From: Oscarella lobularis
Lineage: Eukaryota; Porifera; Homoscleromorpha; Homosclerophorida; Oscarellidae
Direction of reading: 5' to 3'
NCBI RefSeq assembly: GCF_947507565.1
Contig: NC_089193.1
Location: 558,001 to 622,000, forward strand
DNA: 64,000 nucleotides
Both the position numbers and the translations under genes were made by a program. Position 1 is the stretch's first letter. Each line of letters opens with the position of its first letter. The notes beneath the pieces are model-generated. The model was not told the DNA's origin. It searched no databases and saw only the letters and a program-made list of their open reading frames with translations. Shown piece by piece: positions 56,501 to 64,000 of this stretch.

Positions 56501-58398
56501 CGGGTACCGCACTCGGCGCGGTTTTGTTGCAGCTAACCAATGCCGGCGACGAGGTCGTCATTGCTTATGCGAGTTGCACTATGAGTCGTGAGGAACGCAA
56601 ATATTCTACGATTGAAAGAGAAGGACTTGCTTTAGTTTGGGCAGTCAAGCATTTTCGCGTCTACCTCTGGTCTCGTGAGTTTACGCTCGTTACTGATCAC
56701 TGTCCCCTAAAATGGCTCAAGTCTATGAAAGATCCAACTGGCAGAATTGGTCGTTGGCTGTTGCTTCTGGAGGAATATCCGTATACGATCGAACATCGTT
56801 TGGGTAAGAAAAACGCCAATGCCGACGCGCTGTCCCGCACAACTGCTGAAATGCCTAAATCTGGGGCTGATGACGGCTCCAGTCGGGTGGACCAGATTTT
56901 TGATTTGATTGCAACCCCAGCGATGGATGCCGAAGTTGAAGAGGGAGAGGAAGAGAAACGTGATGAAGAGGGTGATGAAGCTACTCCTGAAAGTGAACCG
57001 GAAGTAGAGCAAGAAAGGGCTGCCGTGAACGCAGTTGGAATCCTGCCGAACTGGTCGTCTGAAGAGCTAGCCAAAAAGCAGAAGGAAGATGCAGTTCTTG
57101 GAGAAGTTCGACGTTGTTTTCCAGGAGAAAAGCCACCGCACGCTGGAAAATGGGCAAGCGACACCAAGTTGAACCAGTGTCGTCTCAGCTGGCACTCGTT
57201 CTTAGTCGAGGACGACGTGCTGTACAAGAAGGCAAAAGTAAGAACGGGAACCAGGGTAGAAGAGAAGAAGCTGTTGGTTGTCCCCGGCGCAATCGTTCGC
57301 GAGATCCTGAGGCAGTTGCATGGCGCACATGGTCATATGGGTGAAACCCGCACGCGAGAGTTAGTGAAGCAGCACTTCTGGTGGCCCTCGTACTCCCTAG
57401 ACGTTGTGGAGTATGTGCAAAAGTGTCCCGCCTGTGAACAGAGGAGGGAGCCAATAGGAACCGTCCGAGCCGATATGCAGAGTATCCCCGTAGGCAAGCC
57501 GTTTGAAATGTGGGGCATGGACTACGTAGGCAAGATTACCGAGACGAGCAACGGGAACAAACACCTGTTAGTGATAACAGACTACTTTACCAAATGGGCT
57601 GAAGCTTTTGCCGTACCTGACCAAACCGCTGTCACGACCGCTAGAGTTCTTTTTGAGAACGTATTCTCCCGATTTGGGCCCCCAGCTGTATTGCATTCTG
57701 ACCAAGGCCAAAATTTCGCGTCAAACGTGATGAAGAACTTGTACGCATTGCTCGGGATTGAGAAAACGCGAACCACCACGTACCATCCCCAATGCGATGG
57801 CATGGTAGAAAGATTGAACAAGACTCTCATCGAGATGCTGTCGAAAGTAGTTGCTGAGAATCAGAGAGACTGGGATACTAAATTAGGAGCAGTTCTTTGG
57901 GCTTACCGAACGTCGAAGCATGCAACGACTGGAGAGACGCCGTATACGCTGGTTTACGGTAGAGAGCCTCGACTACCCGCGTCTGCGATGTATGAAATTA
58001 ATTGGCATGACGTGACGACGACGACCGAGTATGGAGACGAATTGAAACGCCAACTGGCTTCTCTGGAGGATAACGTGGCTTTGAGAATTGAGAAGGCTCA
58101 AGCGGACCAGAAGAGAGCCTACGATGAGAAGGCAGATAAAGTTCCTGAATACAAGAAAGGCGAACTGATTTGGCTGAGAAACTCGCAAGTTAAGAAAGGT
58201 ACCAGTAAGAAACTCGCAGTCCGATACGTGGGCCCTTACGTAGTGACCGAAGTTGTGAACCCCCTGAACGTAAAAGTGCGCAAACTAGAAGGCGGATCGT
58301 CTAAACGAGTGCATGTGAACCGGATTAAGAAATGTTACTTTTGGCCAGCGGCACGTCCGGAAGATGAAACTCAGAGATTTGAAGAATCTGAGCTTTGA
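53533..58398 (+). CDS. Gag-Pol polyprotein of the Gypsy element (1621 residues)
   Basis: One uninterrupted frame. Approximate residues: 1-200 a Gag capsid-like region; 300 and 335 two CCHC zinc knuckles (CFKCNQPGHIARDC, CFRCNKPGHIARYC); 407 aspartic protease (LIDTGAG, later VLGLDFL); 690-860 reverse transcriptase with YLDD at 838; 987 RNase H (ATDASG); 1262 integrase HHCC zinc finger (HGAHGHMG...CPAC); catalytic D at 1329 (MDYVG), D at 1389 (SDQGQ) and E near 1425 (MVERLNKT); and a GPY/F-type end (RYVGPYVV). Gag and Pol are in one frame with no frameshift or internal stop between them. All catalytic residues are present, so the copy could still be active. It ends at TGA 58396-58398; the frame continues open beyond it (see next entry). 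Confidence 0.95.
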   Translation: MADGDGAPAVAHKIVAYPQPFEDGDVEDWIVHFNQCAHANHWNADMKARAAPAYLRGRAALIYQDFGDTETDTWDHLSAALTRAFAPDTAERRRIARQYLFSHGETLRWDPSQPLQKYVRRITKLVEKGFPDLADDAKENMLIERFTDGLPDEIARELQLHPVPENTLQATINRAEELLLYAKRKQATSFRGKVKTVAALGTEKKPPWENWPPHAMPPTAFEPTGLDLGYAETGRAEKRHGSERQGGGDTDRLASALLKLEERLSRLETSAQAGSVNAVSHAGGTSHGTPNTGGARARVCFKCNQPGHIARDCPASAASGQPEGNAPKSDRPPPICFRCNKPGHIARYCRAPAPVAAQADPQAQGDSASTKSQLVRAFDTVCHVRGTISSVVAEGKVGGTEVEFLIDTGAGPSLLPMSLVEDAAKIHGRAQVLGISGTPIDIVGKLSARVELGKWSVVHEFLVTTLDLKGPVLGLDFLMPNNMQVKCIQREPTLVWPKGRIPLVTNVSDNEPLFVALVEDVTLRGDEIAVVRARVIDKKGNPVRPKGVRLVEFHARFVENRGVVTARALVDTSDGTVPVQLVGLHGNELVLRKHTRIGELAGIEEVVCAMSATEDKQTDTAPSAPDEMSLEEFISRFDWSDTTLTEKEKKRLCALLWNFRDRFALRPGEVGRTDRVTHTIPTGDAAPIKQAPRRAPHALRSVVENQVEDMLAKGIIRESTSPWASPIVLVRKRDGSFRFCIDYRKVNAVTVKVSFPLPRIDNTFDALGGARIYTTLDLATGYWQVIVAEKDKPKTAFTTTRGLYEFNVMPFGLTNAPATFQRLMDRVLNGLTYEQCLVYLDDVIVFSPDFDAHLKHLNAVFECISDAGLKLKPSKCMFGREKVDYLGHVVSAKGVSVQPQKVKAVTEFPVPTTVTQLRSFLSLAGYYRRFIPRFSLISSPLNELLKKGQQFVWTDKCQEGFETLKARLTSAPILAFPLLDRPFRLATDASGTALGAVLLQLTNAGDEVVIAYASCTMSREERKYSTIEREGLALVWAVKHFRVYLWSREFTLVTDHCPLKWLKSMKDPTGRIGRWLLLLEEYPYTIEHRLGKKNANADALSRTTAEMPKSGADDGSSRVDQIFDLIATPAMDAEVEEGEEEKRDEEGDEATPESEPEVEQERAAVNAVGILPNWSSEELAKKQKEDAVLGEVRRCFPGEKPPHAGKWASDTKLNQCRLSWHSFLVEDDVLYKKAKVRTGTRVEEKKLLVVPGAIVREILRQLHGAHGHMGETRTRELVKQHFWWPSYSLDVVEYVQKCPACEQRREPIGTVRADMQSIPVGKPFEMWGMDYVGKITETSNGNKHLLVITDYFTKWAEAFAVPDQTAVTTARVLFENVFSRFGPPAVLHSDQGQNFASNVMKNLYALLGIEKTRTTTYHPQCDGMVERLNKTLIEMLSKVVAENQRDWDTKLGAVLWAYRTSKHATTGETPYTLVYGREPRLPASAMYEINWHDVTTTTEYGDELKRQLASLEDNVALRIEKAQADQKRAYDEKADKVPEYKKGELIWLRNSQVKKGTSKKLAVRYVGPYVVTEVVNPLNVKVRKLEGGSSKRVHVNRIKKCYFWPAARPEDETQRFEESEL

Positions 58399-58725
58399 GG
58401 TCGTGACCCCGTGCAGAACGTCGACGAGAGCTTGATGCAATTAGTGATTCCTGAAAACGCGTTTGTACCCGAGTACCCATTTGATGACGACGATGAAGTT
58501 GTCAGGCGACCAAACGAGTTCGTACCAATGAACGAAGTTGGTGATGCCGGTGAAGAGATTGCGAGAGATGTGCCCGTTGTGAGAGATGCTGAAGTCGGAG
58601 TGGCTCAGCCTCGCCAGTCGGCCAGACGGAGGCGCCCACCAGTCCGCTTCGGATTCGAGGAAGAAGTCGACGCCTATACGGTTGTCGATCCAAGCGAAGA
58701 CGATGATGACGAGTGGAGTTTGTGA
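58399..58725 (+). CDS. Open extension in frame after the Gag-Pol stop
   Basis: After the single TGA the same frame stays open for about 108 codons to a second stop (TGA 58723-58725). The product is acidic with a basic patch (QSARRRRPPVRFGF), a type of motif often seen at the extreme C-terminus of Gypsy integrases. It looks like the original end of the polyprotein, now separated by one stop. Either stop-codon readthrough makes it, or the TGA is a recent nonsense change. An independent start is less likely, since no good ATG lies near the beginning. Confidence 0.6.
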   Translation, partial: GRDPVQNVDESLMQLVIPENAFVPEYPFDDDDEVVRRPNEFVPMNEVGDAGEEIARDVPVVRDAEVGVAQPRQSARRRRPPVRFGFEEEVDAYTVVDPSEDDDDEWSL

Positions 58726-58928
58726 GTGAGAGAAGTCGAGTTGTGAGTTGTGAGAGAAGATGAGTGTGAGAGAAGATGAGTGTGAGAGAAGCTGAGTGTG
58801 AGGTGAGAGACTCTTTAGATTTGTGTGCTTAGGCGTTTGTCTGTTCTCTTTGTCTATCTGTCCAGTTGTGTTTTTCGGAAATAGTTGTCAATCATTGTGT
58901 TAGCTAAGAACTGTTAGGGGCTTAACTT

Positions 58929-58940
58929 AGAGGGGAGGAA
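58929..58940 (+). promoter_or_regulatory. Polypurine tract
   Basis: The sequence agaggggaggaa directly abuts the 3' LTR, as expected for the plus-strand primer. Confidence 0.9.
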
Positions 58941-59133
58941 TGTGAGAATTGGGAAGTCCGGGACTGCAGCCTGTGACGTACCAAATGCCCCTCCTCCTAG
59001 GTAGGTATATAAGGACGTGCATGACGTACTTACTGTGACTTTTTCGTTGTGGTTTGGATTTGTCTCTTCTGTACACCGCGGTCTATAATATAAAAAGTCG
59101 TGAGACACAACCAGGGCCTTGAAAGGCACGACA
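58941..59133 (+). repeat. 3' LTR
   Basis: Two differences from the 5' LTR (see element entry). Followed by the target duplicate TATA. Confidence 0.93.
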
Positions 59134-59996
59134 TATAGGCGGCCTGTTTTGAGGGTAAAAAAGCGTCGGAGAACTTCGTGAAGGCGGCAGCGCGATCGGA
59201 CGAACAAGAGAAGGATAAGGAAGGAATTGCTATTAGTAAGGGAAAGATTGGCGGTATTTGCGGTGGGAAATCGATGCGAAGGAGCAAATCTTGCGGATGC
59301 GGCGTGAATTGGAAGAGGCGATTAAGCAATTGAAGAAAATACCATCAGGTTTTTTTTTGTTGTTTTCTTTGTTGACGCTCCGTTGGCTGTTGCTGCTGAA
59401 TGGGATTTTGCTTAGGTTAGGACGAGGGGTGATGACACTCAGTTTTTTTCTTATTCTTCTTGTGTTTTTGTCTGTTGTTCGAAACTAGATGGAATGAACG
59501 CAATCGTGTTTTCATTTTTGTAAGCTGACTATCTTTCAATTTTTCTCAAAATCCTGGTTGAAAGTAAGTTTTTCGTATACATGTCTGTTCTAAGTTCCCG
59601 GATTAATCGACCAGCGCCCCCATTTTCCAAATCTTGGAAAATGTGGGCGGTGGTCGATTAATCCGGGAACTTACAATATATACGAAGAAGCATAGATGAT
59701 GTAAGCGCAAGAGTATGCTTCAAACATGAAACACATGAAAAACGGCAATTTTATTCGTCTTTTTATTGCGCAACAGTTTGTGAACGTACACTTAAAATTA
59801 ATAAACGAGTACTACCAATCTACGCAATCAGTACGTCGAATGCGTTCTCTAAAACGACCAGTCCTACCAACACACTCGCGAGTTTACATGGCATCTATAA
59901 TAGAGAGAATGAGATGAGATATGCCATCCCTCTACTTTATATAAATGTTACCTATCTATCTCATTTATATTAGGCTCTCTCTCCAAAGAGATGAAG
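59134..59996. other. Flank of the Gypsy insertion with possible broken exon and a hairpin
   Basis: Just past the insertion (59150-59350) the sequence reads as a charged coiled-coil in two frames (SDEQEKDKEGIAISKGK, then MRRELEEAIKQLKKI) up to a GT at 59348. It may be an exon of a host gene with a frame break, but no other exons were found. The palindrome 59591-59673 is listed separately. The rest is A/T-rich. Confidence 0.35.
59591..59673. repeat. 83-bp palindrome
   Basis: The arms taagttcccggattaatcga... and its complement flank the centre ccaaatcttgg. About two positions mismatch (gcgcccc / gggcggt). It is a foldback-type structure similar in size to the one at 1994-2090 but with unrelated sequence. 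Confidence 0.88.
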
Positions 59997-60862
59997 TCAG
60001 AAGAGGAATTTCTTTGCTATTGAGGTTGTCTTGGTTACCGTTTTTTGCACCTTGTCGACGATGACATTGATTCCAATCCCCCATGAGGGAAGGGATTTCC
60101 ATGTCTCCCACCTCTTTTCCCACTTCTTTTCCTGCTCGCTTTTCATTTCCAAAAACTCTCCGTACTTTTTAATGTATTCTCGCTCCTCTATTTGCTCAAG
60201 AGTTTCGTCGACACTTTTGGAATTCTTTTTGAATTCAAACATCATTGCGCATTGTGGTGAAATGAAGACCAAGTCCGGTCTAACTCCTTCTTCAAGGACC
60301 TGTTCACACCCCAGATGAGACGAACCTGGCCCAAAAACATTTTTGGCACCAGTGTATATTGACTGATAGAAACCTTTCGTTTCTCGCATTGCTTCATCTT
60401 CTACGTCTTTCCTGCCCTCCACCAAAGTGGCAAACGTCTCTGCAAATTTAGGAATATCTCCCTTTATCAGGGCAATCCGCATTTCTCTCATTTTAGTGGC
60501 AGTAGACTCATCTTCAAACAAGTCATAGAGCGCATCCTCAGTATAAAGTGCTTCCGCACACTCTCATTCGTGAAAGGAACGCCTGATTCGTTCTCGGAAG
60601 TAAGCCGACGCCGAAGAATACCAAACTCCCACAGTAGAAGACGCATTTGGCTATATTCTCTCGCGTTGAGACGAAACATTGGAGAAATAAAGTAACATTC
60701 CCCAATAGAACACCGTCCTAGATTCTGTTGAAGTAATTGAGTGTCGATACGCGTAGAGAATCTCCTGGCCATAGAGTAACTCCTCTTAACAAATCGCTCA
60801 TTTAACTGGTGTGCTCCTTTACATGTAACAGCTCTTCTATTCTTTTCATATCCCTTCTTCAT
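59997..60862 (-). pseudogene. AAA-ATPase-like / PD-(D/E)XK nuclease-like protein fragment, frameshifted
   Basis: The 3' part (60521-59997) has ETKGFYQSIYTGAKNVFG, then RPDLVFISPQ and MFEFKKNS, fitting the D...ExK core of PD-(D/E)XK superfamily nucleases of the DUF1703 type, and ends QIEEREYIKKYGEFLE, like the QIxxKxY motif. The upstream part (60862-60488) has LLLWEFGILRRRL and GVPFTNESVRKHF, matching the linker between the AAA-like and nuclease domains of that family, but in another frame. The join at about 60545-60560 needs a one-base shift. The ATPase core expected further upstream is not evident, so the gene looks truncated. Such genes are patchily distributed and often multicopy in eukaryotes; this copy is probably dead. 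Confidence 0.6.
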
Positions 60863-62873
60863 TATTAGAGTCTCCGTGTCTAGTGTTCCAATTCACAGCT
60901 GATTGCCCTATCAACAAATTATTTATTGCAAAACACATAAACAATTCTGCTTTACTTTCAAGCGATTTGTTTCCGGCTCTTTCCGCCCGAGAGTCGACTA
61001 CGTCCACGTGATCATTCTCGAAACGCTTCAATCAAAATATTGAAAAATGATATACAGTGGTGTAAAATATTACCACTTTTCATTAACTGTGTCTACTCTT
61101 TTTTTGAGGATGGGAGAAATGATTGGCTCCACGTGAAAGACCTCCGTCAGCGTGAGAAGGTAAATTGTGATCGTCTCCTAAAAACTAGAATAGATAAAAG
61201 GAACAAAACACATCTACGGTAAATAAAAATCCTACACTTGTAATCATATCCACGCCTACACAATTAATAATTAAATCCAGCGAGAAGAAGTGTGACGACG
61301 TCGAAGCAAAGAAACAATTGCCTTGGCTCCACGTTTCAGAAGATCAATATTAGGGAAGTCTCTAAGTATGTGTTCATATATACAGGTACTCTCATCCGTG
61401 CCAACCCCAAAAGAGAGACGCAATCGCTTTTTTGAACGACATTCTCTCGTCTACGATTGTTTTCCGACCAATTGCTATTTATATAAAATTCGAGAAAACC
61501 AATGATAGGCACACTTCTTTCGAGCTCGAATCCTTCACCGTTGCCGCTAATCGTCGTCGTGTTGCATTCAATTGCAGGCGACTCGAAGCCTTTGATCGCT
61601 TCTCCTTGTCTAGGAGAGAAAGAGAAGAAGAGTTCGAGAACGAAAACGTCAGCGCGACACCTCTAAGGAGGCCTGGCGCTTCAAGAAGGATATCTCTCGT
61701 CAAAGTACCATCTGAGAGAGAAGTGGGATATCGAAAACAAAGGTAAACAAACCTGGAAACGCTGAAGCGACGAGAAAGACTGAAGTACAGTAACTCCCGT
61801 AGAGTCCCGTATCAAAAGTCGGATCCCGGACAGCTTCACGTGTTCCCTGCTTGACAGGGCCAGCCGCGCGTCAGTTATTTTGGAAGCATAGGTGATTAGC
61901 ATCTCTGGCACACAGCAGTTGCGGAGCGATCAAGTCGCACATAAGAACAAGAGAGGTTTGTTTGTTTTTTTTTCGGCTAATCTAATCTCGGACGGACATC
62001 ATCATATCCGGACAACGCGATTTTCTCGTCAACCGTACAATTTGAGAACAAAAGCCGCATATCGATCGAAAGCTCTATCGTTCCTCTATCTAATGCCGTT
62101 TAGATCGAGTACGCTGATCCGACCTGCGGTTGCAGAGAAAATCGAGTTTGAAAAGATCACTTCTGTATCAAAAGTCGGACACCCTTTTTTCTTCTAAACC
62201 GGATTCTCTTCGACAAGCGCATGTAAGTGGAATTATATGAAGATTCTAACGGCCGTATTAAAATAAAAGAAACAAAAGTGGCTAAAATTATAGACTTTTT
62301 TCACGGAAATCGTACTTGCAACCGTCGTTACTGAGCTTTTAACTCACTTTCGTAGATTGCATAGCATCGATTAATTAAGGCTCTTTGGAGTTTTTAACAA
62401 GCATTTCTGGTCGCTTAGACTTTTCTCATTTTCAAAAATTGAATTCGAATATTAAAAAAATTCTAAAAATGGCACAAGCGATCAGAAAGTATTGTTAAGA
62501 ACACCCGCAGAGCTCGGATTGGTTTCTCGCGATGGAAGAAACTAAAGTGATATTAGAAAAAGACGCCGTTCACACGTGTTGCTATAGTCACAGACCTAGG
62601 CAACACAGGTCTTGCCAATAAAATTACCACAGTTGACGTCTCCATGGTAACACACGTCTTGACCTTTCGTCAGAAAACCCCCTTCTTTTTCATCATAAAA
62701 TTCACTCGTGTTGCAATGGTCACAGACGTAGAAACAGAGCGATAAATGCATGTTTAAAATTTTGAGAACATACAGTAAAACAAAAACTACAGCTGTATCA
62801 GCAACGACAAAAACAACAAAAACTGCCATACGCAAAAGAATTGCTTCTTTCCTGAAAGTAGGCAACTTTACTG
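60863..62873. other. Region without a supported gene
   Basis: Minus-strand 61031-60846 is open and charged but unrecognised; it might be a remnant of the same AAA-like gene. Plus-strand 61432-61746 is open for 104 codons, basic, without a domain. Minus-strand 62829-62596 could encode 77 residues with an N-terminal hydrophobic stretch and several Cys; it lies just after the kinase stop and may be 3' UTR. I support none of these as genes. Confidence 0.35.
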
Positions 62874-64000
62874 TTATTCATTGATCTCAGAGGAATCAAG
62901 ATCGCTTCCCGACACCATTGTTTCATCTCCTGATTTCATTTCCTCGAAAGAGCAATGAGGGCTTATAGCATCAAACACGACGTACTCGCTCTGTTGCGTT
63001 GCTTCTAACATTTTTCCAAGATGCTGCGTGAGACTCGAGAATGATGAGCGCTTTTCAGTATCGGCGTGCCAACATGCAGAGATTATCTCGTACCTGCAAG
63101 ACCATGGCATTTAATAATCAGCCATAATTCGCAAAACAAATTACTGACAGGTCAACGGAGCAGTTCTCTGGGCAGCTCAACCGGTTACCTCTTCGTAAAT
63201 ACGACAGGAGTTTTTCACTTGATACGCAAGGATAGGGAAAAGAGCCTGCAAGGATCAAATGTTCAATGGAGAAAAAATACCATGGCTATTCTCACCGAGT
63301 GTCAATATTTCCCACATGACTACTCCAAACGACCACCTATATTCGAGAATATGTTATAGCAAAACGCGCTCTGAATCGATCATCAATGATTAGTTTACAC
63401 GTCGCTCTGTTCGGAAAAGAGACGATGCGTCATGGCTTCGATAGACATCCATCTTAGAGGAAGACGTCTCGCGGTCTTTTGAGAATACACGCCATCTTGA
63501 TAGACGGATCTCGTTAGTCCAAAGTCGGACACTTTAAGAAGTCCGTTTTCGCATACGAGCACGTTTCGACACGCTAAGTCACGATGAACCAAACCTTTCC
63601 CAGCAAGATATTCCTAAAAGTTCCAACCAAGCAGAGTGAATAAGTTCTACGTCATTATCTATCTATTTAATTAATAAGCATACCATTCCAGATGCAATTT
63701 GCCACATAAATGATATTAAATCGGAAGACTTCCATTTGCAACCAACATCACTGCAGCCGCTTTCACCTTCACATTAGCAAAATAAATTATTGTGCCGCTA
63801 AATTTTGCAACTTCTAGTCCTACCGTCCGTAGCTGCGTCTAAGTGCGTAGTTTGACTCAAATCATTATTTATATCAGGCTTATGATGCTCAACTGAGTCG
63901 CAGTCGAGTGGCGATGTGAGCGTCTCATCCTAAAACGGACGTTAAAAGAATAGTCAACGACACTTTGCTGCTAAAGAGTTTACATCACGCGCTTCAATTT
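62874..64000 (-). CDS. Receptor-type tyrosine kinase, C-terminal part (runs off the window)
   Basis: Minus-strand exons: 64000-63984 (partial), 63929-63824, 63766-63684, 63613-63399, 63336-63296, 63245-63149, 63093-62874; all phases agree. The first full exon is a polar kinase insert (DETLTSPLDCDSVEHH). Then come the alpha-E helix (DLISFMWQIASGM), the catalytic loop HRDLACRN, DFGLTR, an activation loop with two Tyr (YQDGVY), RLPLRWMSIEAM, WSFGVVMWEI, and FPYPCVSSEKLL, ending in CWHADTEKRSSFSSL. HRDLAxRN and the PLRWM motif mark the receptor-type tyrosine kinases; a kinase insert suits the FGFR/PDGFR/VEGFR-like group, but the subfamily is open. About 45 residues follow the kinase domain, with a Tyr in SEYVVF that could be a docking site. 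The ectodomain and ATP-binding lobe lie beyond the edge. Confidence 0.9.

Larger units (their letters stand above)
53242..59133 (+). mobile_element. Ty3/Gypsy LTR retrotransposon, young full-length copy
   Basis: It is bounded by LTRs 53242-53435 (194 bp) and 58941-59133 (193 bp), both starting TGTGAGAATT and ending GGCACGACA. The LTRs differ by one missing C (ctaggctagg / ctaggtagg) and one C/A substitution. TATA flanks both outer ends, giving a 4-bp target duplication. Integrase follows reverse transcriptase and RNase H, the Ty3/Gypsy order. There is no chromodomain at the integrase end. Confidence 0.95.

Noticed and set aside
56697-57227. Minus-strand frame of 176 codons in the Gypsy element
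   Set aside because: Antisense shadow of the Gag-Pol frame; Ser-rich without domain features.

Overview
The window looks like animal nuclear DNA, probably from an early-branching lineage such as a sponge. That is an inference, not a demonstrated identity. The support is split genes with very short GT-AG introns (many of 43-60 bp), metazoan-type genes (a receptor-type tyrosine kinase, a Frizzled-like 7TM protein, class A-like 7TM receptors, an NB-ARC/TPR protein, sushi-domain secreted proteins), and eukaryotic mobile elements. There are no bacterial operons, rRNA, tRNA or CRISPR arrays that I could recognise. Gene models were spliced by eye: I chose GT/AG sites that keep one open frame and checked that the exon lengths sum to whole codons.

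Layout. 1-2416 is intergenic, with a 97-bp palindrome. 2417-6937 (+) is a 16-exon NB-ARC NTPase with a TPR-like tail. 9336-15290 (-) is a tandem cluster of three paralogous 7TM receptors that share the same intron phases. 17.7-18.1 kb (-) may hold a truncated membrane protein. 19.6-20.95 kb is a partial duplicate of the promoter and first exons of the sushi gene at 27 kb. 22257-25428 (+) is an intact 10-exon PLAT plus FAD-linked (aldonolactone oxidase-type) oxidase. 25.5-26.1 kb carries a short transposon inside a repeat whose empty copy lies at 8.2 kb. 27.2-35.1 kb holds two decaying sushi-domain genes, the first with a tyrosinase-like domain that lacks the expected copper histidines. 39673-42045 (+) is a Frizzled-like 7TM gene between two direct copies of a 0.65-kb repeat. 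42.9-44.3 kb holds two divergent paralogous short secreted-peptide genes. 44782-45151 (+) is a small two-exon gene.

The right third is mobile DNA. 45306-52179 is a DNA transposon with inverted termini, each followed by an array of a 41-bp repeat. Between the arrays are an integrase-type DDE transposase and a HECT ubiquitin ligase on the same strand. 53242-59133 is a young Ty3/Gypsy LTR retrotransposon with LTRs about 99% identical and a 1621-residue polyprotein. Beyond it are a broken AAA-like/PD-(D/E)XK gene (59997-60862, -) and the kinase domain of a receptor-type tyrosine kinase that runs off the right edge (62874-64000, -).

The genes do not form one pathway. The themes are sensing (7TM receptors, tyrosine kinase, NB-ARC, sushi proteins) and mobile DNA. 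The frameshifts cluster in the sushi genes, the transposase and the PD-(D/E)XK gene, while neighbouring long genes are clean, so decay is likelier than poor sequence. The most novel items are the HECT-carrying transposon with inverted satellite arrays, the PLAT-oxidase fusion and the paired secreted-peptide genes.
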